Positions 36,963 to 45,893 of a DNA stretch of 64,000 bases are shown in pieces. The translations under genes and the position numbers were made by a program. The DNA is taken from positions 15,951-79,950 of the forward strand of contig JADIZG010000012.1 in NCBI GenBank assembly GCA_016704895.1, written 5' to 3'. The notes under the pieces were generated by a model. That model did no database searches. It worked only from the letters and a program-made list of their open reading frames with translations, and was not told the origin of the DNA. The DNA comes from Betaproteobacteria bacterium. GTDB taxonomy: Bacteria; Pseudomonadota; Gammaproteobacteria; Burkholderiales; Casimicrobiaceae. The number at the start of each line of letters is the position of its first letter. Position 1 is the first letter of the stretch.

Positions 36963-37529
36963 ATGGCGCTGATCGATCGCATCAAGGGCATCCTTCTCGA
37001 GCCGAAGTTCGCGTGGACCGCGATCGCCGCGGAGCCCGCGACGACACAGTCGATCTACACCGGCTGGGTGATGATCCTCGCTGCGATCGGACCGCTCGCG
37101 ACGCTCGTCGGCTTCGCCGACCTGGGCGTCGCCTGGTCGGTCCGCCTGGCGGTCGGCAGCTACGTGATCGCGCTGGTGATCACGTTCGTGCTGGCGATGA
37201 TCGTCGACGTGCTCGCGCCGTCGTTCGGCGGCCAGCGGGACTTCGTCGCGGCGCTCAAGCTCACCGCGTACAGCTACACGGCGGCGTGGCTCGCCGGCGT
37301 GGCGAACGTGCTGGGGACGTTCGGCGGACTCATCGTGCTGCTGGCGTCGATCTACGCGTGGTACACGTTCTTCCTCGGCGCGCCCGTGCTGCGCAAGTGC
37401 AGCGCCGACAAGGCCGTCCCGTTCACGCTGATCGTCGTGCTGTGCGCAATCGCGCTCGGCATCCTGGCGGGCATGGTGGTGTCGGGCGCCGGCATGGGGA
37501 CCGGGACGATGCGCCGGGCGATGATGTGA
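36963..37529 (+). CDS. Yip1-family membrane protein
   Basis: A 188-residue protein with a short amphipathic start (MALIDRIKGILLEPKFAWTAIA) and five hydrophobic spans between about 35 and 175, matching the bacterial YIP1 domain layout. It lies 89 bases after proB. The gene ends with a Gly/Met-rich tail. The 191 bases to the rppH stop hold nothing recognisable. Function is unknown in bacteria. Confidence 0.75.
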   Translation: MALIDRIKGILLEPKFAWTAIAAEPATTQSIYTGWVMILAAIGPLATLVGFADLGVAWSVRLAVGSYVIALVITFVLAMIVDVLAPSFGGQRDFVAALKLTAYSYTAAWLAGVANVLGTFGGLIVLLASIYAWYTFFLGAPVLRKCSADKAVPFTLIVVLCAIALGILAGMVVSGAGMGTGTMRRAMM

Positions 37530-37720
37530 CGCCCGCGCGCCTGCGCCCTCGCCTGCGAGGGGACGGCGCGCGAAGCCGGTTGCGGGGAGCATCCGCCGCC
37601 CGAGGGCGCTCACCCGGCGGGAGGCGAGCCCCGACAGGCGGCCGAACGAACGCAAACCGACGAAATCCGGATGCCGGTACGGGCGAGGTTTCGCGCGCCG
37701 CCAGGGGGCGCAGCGATTCC

Positions 37721-38281
37721 CTAGCCTCCGTCGACCGGCTCCGCGTAGCCCGGCGGCATCTCCGCCGTGGGCTGGACACCGAACAGGCGCTCGCGGCGGG
37801 TCTGCGGGCGCGCATGCAGGAAGCGCTCGAGCTCGACGAGCGCCCGCCGGTAGACCTCGCGCTTGAACTCGATGACGTTCTCGAGCGGAATCCAGTAGTC
37901 GTGCCACCGCCACGCGTCGAACTCCGGGTGGTCGGTCGCCCGGAGCGATACGTCGGTGTCGCGCCCCGTGAGGCGCAGCAGATACCAGATCTGCTTCTGG
38001 CCGCGGTAGCTTCCGCGCCATTCGCGCTTGATCCAGTGCTGAGGGACGTCGTAACGCAGCCAGTCTCGCGTACGGCCGAGAACGCGGACGTGCTGGGGAA
38101 GAAGACCGACCTCCTCGCGAAGCTCCCGGTACATCGCCGCTTCGGGCGTCTCACCGGTGTTGATGCCCCCTTGCGGGAATTGCCACGAGTGCTCGCGAAT
38201 CCTCTTGCCCCAGAAGACCTGGTTCCTGCCGTTGGCGATGACGATGGCGACGTTAGGGCGATAGCCGTCGCGATCCAGCAT
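37721..38281 (-). CDS. rppH: RNA pyrophosphohydrolase
   Basis: A 186-residue Nudix hydrolase. The N-terminus LDRDGYRPNVAIVIANGRNQVFWGKR and WQFPQGGINTGETPEAAMYRELREEVGL (Nudix box, GX5EX7REUXEEXGU) identify RppH, which removes pyrophosphate from mRNA 5' ends and starts decay. Substrate-loop residues KQIWYLLRL and the FKREVYRRALVELE helix also match. The ATG at 38281 is the conserved start. It is convergent with the Yip1 gene and close to obgE-proB, its usual neighbourhood. Confidence 0.95.
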   Translation of the reverse strand: MLDRDGYRPNVAIVIANGRNQVFWGKRIREHSWQFPQGGINTGETPEAAMYRELREEVGLLPQHVRVLGRTRDWLRYDVPQHWIKREWRGSYRGQKQIWYLLRLTGRDTDVSLRATDHPEFDAWRWHDYWIPLENVIEFKREVYRRALVELERFLHARPQTRRERLFGVQPTAEMPPGYAEPVDGG

Positions 38282-38379
38282 CGCGTGATGCCTCGGAATC
38301 GATGGGTTGACCCGATTCTGGCACGAAGCCGCGGGCGTGGAAAGCCGCCATTGACGACGGCGCCAGCGCCGCGGCGCGT

Positions 38380-40230
38380 TCAGCCGCCGCCGGGTGGCGC
38401 GGCGATCGTGAAGATCTGCACCGCGTGGGGAGCGCCGGTGTCGACGTCGACGTCCCATGTCGCTTCGCCGTCGGGCAGCGGCGCGATGCGCGAGTCGGCG
38501 CGCTCGATCGCCTGGGCGTCGACCCCTTCGCGCGCGATGCGCCGGATCGTCATCGGGCAGGTCACCGGCAATGCGTTCGCGACGACGAGCGTCCCCGCGC
38601 CGCGGGTGACGAAACGGTGGGCGACGGGCACCGGAGGCCCGCACGCCTTGCGCCAGGGATACGAAGTCCCGTCCGCAAGCGGGATCGACGCCGTCGGGGC
38701 CACCACCTGACCGGGGCGTCCCAGCGCGAACGCGCCGAGGCGCTCGTGCGGCGTTCCCGCGGGAACCGCGTCCGCGACCACCAGGAAGAGCGGCGTCCCG
38801 TCTCCCGTGCCGCCCAGCTCGACGCGGCTCGACGCGCCGCACGCGAGCCGTCCCGGCACGTTCAGGAGCATGTCGAGTATCCCCGCGAGCTCGCCGAACG
38901 CCCGGACCCTGCCGGCGTCGCAGACACGAGCGCCGATCCGGTCGAGGTCGGACGGCGCGAGCGTCGCGAGCGAGGCGTATCCCCGGGGCACGGACACCGA
39001 GAGATTGGCGGGCGCAGATAGCACGAAAGGGACCCGAATCTCGCCGCGCACGGCACGAAGCGTCCATGCGCACGACACCGCCACCGAGACCCCGAGCGCG
39101 CAGGCGACGGGCACGACGCCCCAGCCGACCCGCCGCCCCGCGCGCGACGGGAGCGCCCCGGTCGCGGCCGCGAGCCACGCCGCGAACGGGGGCAACGCTG
39201 CGTAGAGCATGTAAAAGCGCGTGGTCTCGCGCACCGCGACGATCATCGCGATGGTCGCCGCGCAGGCGGCGAGCGCCGACAGCACTGGCAGGCGCCAGGC
39301 CGTCGCCCGCCCGCAACCGCTCGCACGTGCCGGCCACGCGAACACGTAGAGTCCGGCGAGGGCGAGACGAGATCCGGCAGCGCGCCCGGCTGTCCCGCGA
39401 GCGCCGCCCCCGCCAGCGCATCGGGCGCCCGCCAGGCGATGCTCGAGAACGCACCGGCCCATCGGGCCGGCGAGAAACGCGTCGCGTCGGACGACACGTT
39501 CGACGAGAACCGGCCGAGCGCCTCGGCGTTCGCCGCGAAGTCGAACGCGAGGGGCGCGAATGGCGTCAGCAAGGCGACGATGCCGAGCGCGCCACCGCAC
39601 CGGGTGCGCCCCCCGCTCGCAACGCCAAGCGGCTGCGGCCAGCGGAAGCGCGAGCACCGGCAACGTCGTCGGATGCGCGTGCAACGCCAGGCCCGACGCC
39701 AGCGTCGACAGGATCCACCAGGACGGCGAGCCGAGCGTCCACGCCCGCCACGAGCAAAGCGCGACGACGAGCATCGCCGACGGCACGAGCGACGGGTGCG
39801 CGATCCAGATCCCCTGCAGCGACGCCAGTCCGGGGAGCGCCAGGAACACGGCGAACGCGAGACCAAATGCGCGCCCCGCGACCTCGGACCCGAGGCGATA
39901 CGCGAGCGGGAACTGCAGCGCCGACAGCAGCGCCACCATCGCGACCGCGGCCACGATCGAATGCGTGAGCGCCAGGGGCAGCGCGAGCAGCCAGTACCAG
40001 ACCGGCCCGAGGTTGAGCGTCCAGGCGAGCACCGGACCGCGCGTCGGCCACGCCGAGCCTTCGACGATGCGCGTGGCCTGGTCGAGGTCGCGAGCGAAGT
40101 CGCCCTCGATGAACGTGATCAGGAACGGCGCGGCGTGCAGGACGGCGAGCAGCGCGACGATCGCCCACGCGGTCAGCGGCCCGGGGGCGTCCCGTCCCGC
40201 ATCGACGTCCGGAAGAAAGAGTCGCCGCAT
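38380..40230 (-). CDS. Polytopic GT39-like membrane protein, two compensating frame breaks
   Basis: About 616 residues with many hydrophobic spans. The N-terminal half has FIEGDFARDLDQATRIVEG, the acidic loop expected in family 39/87-like glycosyltransferases, and WIAHPSLVPSAMLVVALCSW. In the middle (about 39370-39610) the hydrophobic sequence GIVALLTPFAPLAFDFAANA is in a different frame, then the first frame resumes at LALAGLYVFAWPAR. Two indels that cancel explain this. The C-terminal 200 residues are a soluble, probably periplasmic domain. Substrate unknown. The gene begins about 250 bases from napF, divergently. Confidence 0.55.
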   Translation of the reverse strand: MRRLFLPDVDAGRDAPGPLTAWAIVALLAVLHAAPFLITFIEGDFARDLDQATRIVEGSAWPTRGPVLAWTLNLGPVWYWLLALPLALTHSIVAAVAMVALLSALQFPLAYRLGSEVAGRAFGLAFAVFLALPGLASLQGIWIAHPSLVPSAMLVVALCSWRAWTLGSPSWWILSTLASGLALHAHPTTLPVLALPLAAAAWRCERGAHPVRWRARHRRLADAIRAPRVRLRGERRGARPVLVERVVRRDAFLAGPMGRCVLEHRLAGARCAGGGGARGTAGRAAGSRLALAGLYVFAWPARASGCGRATAWRLPVLSALAACAATIAMIVAVRETTRFYMLYAALPPFAAWLAAATGALPSRAGRRVGWGVVPVACALGVSVAVSCAWTLRAVRGEIRVPFVLSAPANLSVSVPRGYASLATLAPSDLDRIGARVCDAGRVRAFGELAGILDMLLNVPGRLACGASSRVELGGTGDGTPLFLVVADAVPAGTPHERLGAFALGRPGQVVAPTASIPLADGTSYPWRKACGPPVPVAHRFVTRGAGTLVVANALPVTCPMTIRRIAREGVDAQAIERADSRIAPLPDGEATWDVDVDTGAPHAVQIFTIAAPPGGG

Positions 40231-40360
40231 CCCGGAAGAATGCCATGCGTTCCGGATCTGCCGGGCGTCGTCGGCGCCGATCGACGGGTCCGGCCCGGTC
40301 GCCGGCCGGCGACGTCAAGGAATGGCGTGAAAATCGTCCCACCGCCGCTCGCGCCGCGCC

Positions 40361-40366
40361 TAGAAT
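40361..40366 (+). promoter_or_regulatory. Possible -10 box for napF (TAGAAT)
   Basis: TAGAAT within CCTAGAATGCGCG, the same 13 bases as upstream of rnfB. The leader would be about 110 bases. No clear -35 hexamer. Confidence 0.25.
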
Positions 40367-40482
40367 GCGCGGAAGCCCGCCCGGGTTCCCGGGAGCGGTG
40401 CTCGAGGCGCGGGAGGCGCGCAGGGATCGAGGCAGTGCGTCGGCCGCGCAAGGCGCGGTCGACGGATCGGGAGAGCGAACTC

Positions 40483-41049
40483 ATGCGGAGCGCGAATCAC
40501 GGACGGGCCGGCCATCGGAGCGCGCGCGTCCCGTCGGGAGCGCCGGATCTCGCGCGGCGCGCGCTCCTCGTCGGCGACGCGCCCGGTCCCGTGCTGCTGC
40601 CCCCGTGGTCGCTCGCGCCGGACGCCTTCGACCGCGCGTGCACCAGGTGCGGCAAGTGCGTCGAGGCCTGCCCCACGCACGTGCTCAAGCTCGCCGCGGG
40701 AACGGTGCAGGTCGACTTCGCCGACGGCGAGTGCACGTTCTGCGGCGAGTGCGTCGCGTCGTGCCCGGAGCCGGCGTTCGACGTCGCGGCACGCGCGGCG
40801 GGCGCGCGTCCGTGGACGGTCGTCGCCCGGATCGACGCGACGTGCCTCGCTCGCCTCGGCGTCGAATGCCAGAGCTGCGGCGACGCATGCGAGGCGCACG
40901 CGATCCGGTTCCGCCCGCGGCCGAACGGGGCGGTGCCCGAGCCCCGCGTCGACGGTGGACATTGCACCGGCTGCGGCGCATGCGTACGCGTGTGCCCGGC
41001 CAGCGCGATCGACGTGCGCCCGCGCCACGTCGACCCCGTTTCCGCCTGA
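40483..41049 (+). CDS. napF: NapF-like ferredoxin
   Basis: A 188-residue protein with four cysteine groups: CTRCGKCVEACPTH, CTFCGECVASCPEP, a shorter CQSCGDACEAHA and CTGCGACVRVCPAS. Three are classic 4Fe-4S motifs; the third has unusual spacing as in NapF. An N-terminal twin-arginine-like stretch is absent, so it is cytoplasmic. NapF proteins assist assembly of periplasmic nitrate reductase NapA, but no nap genes are in the window, so another electron-transfer role is possible. The ATG at 40483 follows GAGAGCGAAC. Confidence 0.75.
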   Translation: MRSANHGRAGHRSARVPSGAPDLARRALLVGDAPGPVLLPPWSLAPDAFDRACTRCGKCVEACPTHVLKLAAGTVQVDFADGECTFCGECVASCPEPAFDVAARAAGARPWTVVARIDATCLARLGVECQSCGDACEAHAIRFRPRPNGAVPEPRVDGGHCTGCGACVRVCPASAIDVRPRHVDPVSA

Positions 41050-41091
41050 CGCAGCGCCGGCACCGCGGCCCGTCGCGGTGCGCACGCGCGC

Positions 41092-41097
41092 TATGAT
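41092..41097 (+). promoter_or_regulatory. Possible -10 box for the FAH gene (TATGAT)
   Basis: TATGAT 30 bases before the ATG at 41128. No convincing -35 at the expected spacing. Confidence 0.3.
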
Positions 41098-41127
41098 GCG
41101 GGTCCGTCCGACAGCCCGCCGCTCGCA

Positions 41128-42306
41128 ATGCTTGCCGATCTCGATCCTGCACGCGCCCTGCCCCGCGACGCGTCGCGCGCCACGCTGATCGGGCGCGCGT
41201 GGCTCCCCGCCGCGGGCGGCCCGGCGCCTGTCGTCGTCCGCGACGGCGACGTCTACGATCTCTCGCGCGTCGCGCCGACCGTGAGCGAGCTTCTCAACCT
41301 GCCCGACCCGGCCGGAACGGTGCGATCGGCGCAGGGACTCGCCCGCGTGGGTGCGGTGTCGGACCTGCTGTCCAACAGCGACGAGCCGTCGCGCGATCCG
41401 TCGCGACCGTGGCTTCTGGCGCCCAACGACCTGCAGGCGATCAAGGCCGCGGGCGTCACGTTCGTGTCGAGCATGCTCGAACGCGTGATCGAGGAGCAGG
41501 CGCGCGGCGATCCGGCGAAGGCCGAGCGCGTGCGCCACGCGATCGTCGCGATCATCGGCGACGACCTCGCGGCGGTGAGGCCCGGATCGCCCGAGGCCGC
41601 GAAGCTCAAGGACGCGCTGATCGCGCAGGGCGCGTGGTCGCAGTACCTCGAGGTCGGCATCGGTCCCGACGCCGAGATCTTCACGAAGTCGCAGCCGATG
41701 TCGGCGGTCGGCACCGGAGCGGACATCGGCATCCACCCGAAATCGGCGTGGAACAACCCGGAGCCGGAGATCGTGCTCGCCGTCGCCTCGGACGGCCGCG
41801 TCGTCGGCGCGACGCTCGGCAACGACGTGAACCTGCGCGACTTCGAGGGGCGCAGCGCGCTGCTGCTCGGCAAGGCGAAGGACAACACGGGCTCGTGCGC
41901 GATCGGGCCGTTCATCCGGCTGTTCGACGCCGGCTACTCGGCGGACGACGTGCGCGGGGCCGACCTCGCGCTGCGCGTCGAAGGGCCGGAAGGCTTCGTG
42001 CTCGAAGGCTCGAGCTCCATGGCGAGGATCAGCCGCGACCCCGTGGATCTCGCCGCGCAGGCGATCGGCGCGAACCACCAGTATCCGGACGGCTTCGTCC
42101 TGTTCCTCGGTACGATGTTCGCGCCGGTCAAGGACCGGCATGGCCCGGGCCAGGGGTTCACGCACGCGGTGGGCGACGTCGTCACGGTGTCGACGCCCTC
42201 GCTCGGCGCGCTCGCGAACCGCGTGCGCACCAGCGACACGGTCGCGCCGTGGACGATGGGCGCGGGCGCGCTCATGCGCAACCTCGCGGCTCGCGGGTTG
42301 CTCTGA
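41128..42306 (+). CDS. Fumarylacetoacetate hydrolase family protein
   Basis: A 392-residue FAH-fold protein. Metal ligands are likely in PDAEIFTKSQPMS, NPEPEIVLAVASDGRVVGATLGNDVNLRDFEGRS (the E-x-E of the family, with the D of NDVN) and later GSSSMARISRDP. An N-terminal domain of about 100 residues precedes the catalytic part. Relatives hydrolyse or decarboxylate 2-keto acids or act on sugar-acid breakdown products. It is first in a plus-strand trio with the MetE-like and DUF1932 genes, next to an aromatic-acid cluster, so a role in a catabolic side branch is likely. The exact reaction cannot be read from sequence. Confidence 0.75.
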   Translation: MLADLDPARALPRDASRATLIGRAWLPAAGGPAPVVVRDGDVYDLSRVAPTVSELLNLPDPAGTVRSAQGLARVGAVSDLLSNSDEPSRDPSRPWLLAPNDLQAIKAAGVTFVSSMLERVIEEQARGDPAKAERVRHAIVAIIGDDLAAVRPGSPEAAKLKDALIAQGAWSQYLEVGIGPDAEIFTKSQPMSAVGTGADIGIHPKSAWNNPEPEIVLAVASDGRVVGATLGNDVNLRDFEGRSALLLGKAKDNTGSCAIGPFIRLFDAGYSADDVRGADLALRVEGPEGFVLEGSSSMARISRDPVDLAAQAIGANHQYPDGFVLFLGTMFAPVKDRHGPGQGFTHAVGDVVTVSTPSLGALANRVRTSDTVAPWTMGAGALMRNLAARGLL

Positions 42307-42381
42307 CCCCTGCGGCGCGGCCGGCGGCACGCCCCGGCCCGGTCGCGGGACCGCACTGCGCTCGACCGCAGGGGCCGGGCG

Positions 42382-42387
42382 TAAAAT
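42382..42387 (+). promoter_or_regulatory. Possible -10 box for the MetE-like gene (TAAAAT)
   Basis: TAAAAT 58 bases before the ATG at 42446, in otherwise GC-rich sequence. No clear -35. If active, the MetE-like and DUF1932 genes can be transcribed separately from the FAH gene. Confidence 0.3.
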
Positions 42388-42445
42388 GGGTGCTCGTTTC
42401 CCGCCGGCGGCATCTCCGCTGCCGGACTCTTCCTCCCGAGACGCC

Positions 42446-43591
42446 ATGACCGACACCCCTGCCGCGACCCGCACGACCGTCCGCAACGTCCCGCCGTTCC
42501 GCGCCGACCACGTCGGCAGCTTCCTGCGCCCGCGCTCGCTGCTCGATGCCCGGGAGAAGTTCGCGAACGGCGAGATCGACGCCTCCGCGCTCAGGAGCGT
42601 CGAGGACGCGGCGATCCGCGACATCGTCAAGTTCCAGGAGGACCTGGGCCTGCGCGGCATCACCGACGGCGAGTTCCGCCGCACCTACTTCCACATCGAC
42701 TTCCTGACGCAGCTCGACGGCGTCGAGACCAAGGGCGGGATCGCGATCAGCTTCCACAGCAACGCGGGCAACGTCGACTTCGCGCCGCCGATCATGCAGG
42801 TGACCGGCAAGGTCCGCCACTCGCGGCCGATCCAGCGCCGCGACTTCGAGTTCCTGAAGTCGGCGACGACGCGCACGCCGAAGGTGACGATCCCGTCGCC
42901 GACGATGCTGCACTTCCGCGGCGGCCGCGGTGCGATCAGCAAGGACGCGTATCCGGCGATGGAGGACTTCTTCGACGACGTCGCGCAGGCCTACCGCGAC
43001 GAGATCGCCGACCTGGCCGCCGCCGGCTGCACCTACCTGCAGCTCGACGACACCAACCTCGCCTACCTGTGCGACACGAAGATGCGCGAGGGGGCGAAGG
43101 CGCGCGGCGACGATCCCGACGAGCTGCCGCGCCGCTACGCGAAGCTCATCAACGCGGCGATCGCGACGAGGCCGTCGTCGATGACCGTGGGCGTGCACCT
43201 GTGCCGCGGCAACTTCAAGAGCGCGTGGGCGGCCGAGGGCGGCTACGAGCCGGTCGCGAGGATCCTGTTCAACGAGCTCGACGTCGACGCCTATTTCCTC
43301 GAGTACGACGACGCGCGCTCGGGCGACTTCGCGCCGCTGCGCCACGTGCCGAAGGGCAAGATCGTCGTGCTCGGGCTCGTGAGCACCAAGCTCGACCGGA
43401 TGGAGACGAAGGACGAGCTCAAGCGCCGAATCGACGAGGCGGCGAAGGTCATGCCGCTCGACCAGATGTGCCTGTCGCCGCAGTGCGGCTTCTCGTCGAC
43501 CGTGCACGGCAACGAGATCGCGGTCGCGACGCAGGCGGCCAAGATCCGGCTGTGCGTCGACACGGCGCGCGACGTCTGGGGCGGCGTCTGA
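42446..43591 (+). CDS. MetE-like (cobalamin-independent methionine synthase family) zinc protein
   Basis: A 381-residue protein of the single-domain MetE-C family (YxjG/YxjH type). Segments: PFRADHVGSFLRPRSLLDAR, GITDGEFRRTYFHIDFL, TYLQLDDTNLAYLCD. All four expected zinc ligands can be placed: His and Cys in VGVHLCRGN, Glu in FLEYDDARSGD and Cys in SPQCGFSST. It lacks the N-terminal half of full MetE, so methyl donor and acceptor may differ from methyl-folate and homocysteine. The gene sits between an FAH hydrolase and a DUF1932 dehydrogenase, beside lig genes; a role in handling methyl groups from methoxylated aromatics is only a hypothesis. Confidence 0.75.
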   Translation: MTDTPAATRTTVRNVPPFRADHVGSFLRPRSLLDAREKFANGEIDASALRSVEDAAIRDIVKFQEDLGLRGITDGEFRRTYFHIDFLTQLDGVETKGGIAISFHSNAGNVDFAPPIMQVTGKVRHSRPIQRRDFEFLKSATTRTPKVTIPSPTMLHFRGGRGAISKDAYPAMEDFFDDVAQAYRDEIADLAAAGCTYLQLDDTNLAYLCDTKMREGAKARGDDPDELPRRYAKLINAAIATRPSSMTVGVHLCRGNFKSAWAAEGGYEPVARILFNELDVDAYFLEYDDARSGDFAPLRHVPKGKIVVLGLVSTKLDRMETKDELKRRIDEAAKVMPLDQMCLSPQCGFSSTVHGNEIAVATQAAKIRLCVDTARDVWGGV

Positions 43592-43596
43592 CCGAC

Positions 43597-43621
43597 GGTG
43601 TCTGACACGGTGTCTGACACC
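43597..43621. repeat. Tandem GTGTCTGACAC palindrome
   Basis: GGTGTCTGACAC occurs twice in tandem (43597-43608 and 43609-43620). Each unit is an imperfect palindrome. It lies between the MetE-like stop and the likely start of the next gene and is read through in that gene's frame. Confidence 0.6.
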
Positions 43622-43651
43622 GAAGTTGATTTCGTCGCGAACGGAGGCACC

Positions 43652-44578
43652 TTGGCGGCACCCGCGAAGCTCGCGATCGGCCTCGTCGGCTACGGCGAAG
43701 TCGGCAAGATCCTCACGGCGGCGCTCGTCGAACGCAAGGCGGGCTGGGTCGGCGCGTGGGACATCCTGCTCGCCGATCCCGCGGCCGGGGCCACGATGAA
43801 GGCGCACGCGTCGCGCACCGGCGTCGAGGCGGTGGCGTCGATGGCGGCGCTCACCGCGCGCGCCGACGTCATCATCTCGGCGGTCACCGCGTCGCAGGCC
43901 TGGGCGGTCGCCGACGAGGCCGCGCGGACGATCCGCCACGGCACGTGGTTCATGGACCTCAACTCGTGCTCGCCGGGCACGAAGCAGCGCTCGTCGCAGC
44001 GCATCGACGCGGCCGGCGGTCGCTACGTCGAATCCGCCGTGATGACGACGGTCCCGCAGTACGGCATCGGCGTCCCGATGCTTCTGGGGGGCAAGGACGC
44101 CCCTGCGCTCGAGGCGCTGCTCGCGCCGCTAGGCTTCTCGATGGGGATCGCGGCCGACCGCGTCGGCGTCGCCTCGGCGATCAAGATGTGCCGCAGCGTG
44201 ATGATCAAGGGGCTCGAATCGCTGCTGGTCGAGAGCCTCACGTCGGCACGCGCCTACGGCGTCGAGGACCGCGTCGTCGCCTCGCTGCACGAGACCTTCC
44301 CCGAGCTCGACTGGGAGAAGATCGCCTCGTACATGGTCAGCCGCACCGCGCTGCACGGCAAGCGGCGCGCCGAGGAGATGCGCGAGGTCGCCGTCACCGT
44401 GCGGGAGGCGGGACTCGACCCGTGGATGGCGTCCGCGACCGCCGAGCGGCAGGACTGGATGGCGGAACTGAAGGAGCCTGCGCACCTCGCGCAGGTCGCG
44501 AAGGACGCCAACTGGCGCGAGTACGCGGACCGGCTCCTCGCCGCGGTAGCCGCGCGCCGGAAATCCGCCGCCGACTGA
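43652..44578 (+). CDS. DUF1932 NAD(P)-dependent oxidoreductase
   Basis: About 308 residues, 6-phosphogluconate-dehydrogenase-like. The Rossmann start IGLVGYGEVGKILTAAL carries GxGxxG-type glycines; DVIISAVTASQAWAVADEAA follows. The C-terminal helical domain (SAIKMCRSVMIKGLESLLVESL) is DUF1932. Start choice: an upstream in-frame GTG at 43598 begins inside a tandem repeat, whereas TTG at 43652 has GGAGG 4 bases before it and is preferred. The substrate is unknown; relatives act on 3-hydroxyacids. It converges on the hemerythrin gene, with 14 bases between stops. Confidence 0.75.
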   Translation: MAAPAKLAIGLVGYGEVGKILTAALVERKAGWVGAWDILLADPAAGATMKAHASRTGVEAVASMAALTARADVIISAVTASQAWAVADEAARTIRHGTWFMDLNSCSPGTKQRSSQRIDAAGGRYVESAVMTTVPQYGIGVPMLLGGKDAPALEALLAPLGFSMGIAADRVGVASAIKMCRSVMIKGLESLLVESLTSARAYGVEDRVVASLHETFPELDWEKIASYMVSRTALHGKRRAEEMREVAVTVREAGLDPWMASATAERQDWMAELKEPAHLAQVAKDANWREYADRLLAAVAARRKSAAD

Positions 44579-44592
44579 CGTCCGGTCGCGCG

Positions 44593-45177
44593 TCAGCGCG
44601 GCGCTGCTTCCGGTCCCACGCCCCACGGCGGCGGCGCGATCGCGACGATCCTGCGGAACAGCTCGCGGAACGCCTTCGAGGCCGGGACGCCGACGATCGG
44701 GTCCTCGTTCGACAGGAACGCCGTGTCGATCGCCTTCCAGTCCTCGTCGGCGAGCGCCTTCGCGGCGAGCGGCAGCAGCTCGTCCTCCTCCTTGCGCATG
44801 TGCCGCCAGTGGAAGTACGAGTAGCGCTCGACGGCCTCGACGAACGCCGCGAGCGTCGAGGCATCGTCGCGGAAGCGCTCCCACGTCGCCTTGAGCTCGG
44901 CGAAGCGCTCGCGGCCGACCGCGTGCTCTGCCTCGAGCGCGTCGAGCAGCGGTGCCGCCTCCGGCCGTCTCGCGCGCATCCGGGCGAACAGGAAGTCGTC
45001 CTCCTTCGGATGGTGCAGCTTCTCGGGGAACGCCTCGATGTAGTGGAACATCGCGCCGATCAGCGCGTGGTCGACCGGGATGCGCCCCGCCGCGACCTCG
45101 ACGAGCATGTGTCGCAGCCCTTCGATGACCGAGGTGATCGCGCGGTGCTCGTCCTGGATGATGGCGATGGCCTTCAT
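44593..45177 (-). CDS. Hemerythrin HHE-domain protein
   Basis: A 194-residue four-helix protein with the HHE pattern: QDEHRAITSVIEGL, FHYIEAFPEKLHHPKEDDFLF, EAEHAVGRERFAEL and FHWRHMRKEEDELLPLA. These give His/Glu/Asp residues for a di-iron site that may bind O2 or sense iron or NO. It is the last gene in the long minus-strand block, 14 bases after livF. The ring-cleaving dioxygenases upstream need O2 and Fe(II), so an oxygen or iron link is attractive but unproven. Confidence 0.8.
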   Translation of the reverse strand: MKAIAIIQDEHRAITSVIEGLRHMLVEVAAGRIPVDHALIGAMFHYIEAFPEKLHHPKEDDFLFARMRARRPEAAPLLDALEAEHAVGRERFAELKATWERFRDDASTLAAFVEAVERYSYFHWRHMRKEEDELLPLAAKALADEDWKAIDTAFLSNEDPIVGVPASKAFRELFRRIVAIAPPPWGVGPEAAPR

Positions 45178-45191
45178 GGTCGATTCCGGAA

Positions 45192-45893
45192 TCAGGAGAC
45201 GGAGACGAGCCGGTGGAGCGTCTCGGGGTCGGCGAGCAGCTGCTCGCTCGCCGAGCGGTGGACGACGCGGCCGCGCTCGAGCACGACGGCCTGGCGCGTC
45301 AGCGCGAGCGCGAGCTTCGCGTGCTGCTCGACGACGATCACCGCCATGCCGCCGTCGGCGACGAGCTCGCGGATCACGTTCATCAGCTCCTGCACGATGA
45401 TCGGCGCGAGGCCTTCCATCGGCTCGTCGAGCAGCAGCAGGCTCGGGTTCACCATCAGCGCGCGCGCGATCGCGAGCATCTGCTGCTCGCCGCCCGAGAG
45501 CTGGTTGCCGTAGTTGCCCCGGCGCTCCTCGAGGCGCGGGAAGATCTCGTAGACCTTCTTCACCGTCCACCGCCCCGGCCGGGCGACCGCGGTCAGGTGC
45601 TCCTCGACCGTGAGCGACGGGAACATGAAGCGCTCCTGCGGCACCCAGCCCAGGCCCGCCTGGCTGCGCCGGTGCGTCGGCAGCGCCGCGAGGTCGCGCC
45701 CCCGCCAGCGGAGCAGGCCGCCGCGCAGGCGCGTCAGCCCCATCAGCGTGACGAGCAGCGTCGTCTTCCCCATGCCGTTGCGGCCGAGCAGCGCGAGGCT
45801 GTCGCCTTCCTCGAGCGAGAGCGAAACGTCCTCGAGGACGACGCCGTCGCCGTAGCCGGCGGTCACGCCCTCGACGGCGAGCAGTTCAGCCAT
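45192..45893 (-). CDS. livF: Branched-chain-type ABC transporter ATPase LivF
   Basis: A 233-residue ATPase: Walker A GRNGMGKTTLLV, Q-loop VPQERFMFPSLT, signature LSGGEQQMLAIARAL, Walker B LLLLDEPMEGLAP and H-loop VEQH. This is the LivF type. Its ATG overlaps the end of livG by 8 bases. With livG, livM, livH and a binding protein it completes a HAAT-type uptake system. Position behind lig genes suggests aromatic or dicarboxylic acids as cargo rather than amino acids. Confidence 0.92.
   Translation of the reverse strand: MAELLAVEGVTAGYGDGVVLEDVSLSLEEGDSLALLGRNGMGKTTLLVTLMGLTRLRGGLLRWRGRDLAALPTHRRSQAGLGWVPQERFMFPSLTVEEHLTAVARPGRWTVKKVYEIFPRLEERRGNYGNQLSGGEQQMLAIARALMVNPSLLLLDEPMEGLAPIIVQELMNVIRELVADGGMAVIVVEQHAKLALALTRQAVVLERGRVVHRSASEQLLADPETLHRLVSVS

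Noticed and set aside
33048..37529. A single plus-strand open frame of nearly 1500 codons
   Set aside because: It joins part of the GT39 gene out of frame, obgE, proB out of frame and the Yip1 gene. It is open only because stop codons are rare at this GC content and because obgE has a frame break near its end.
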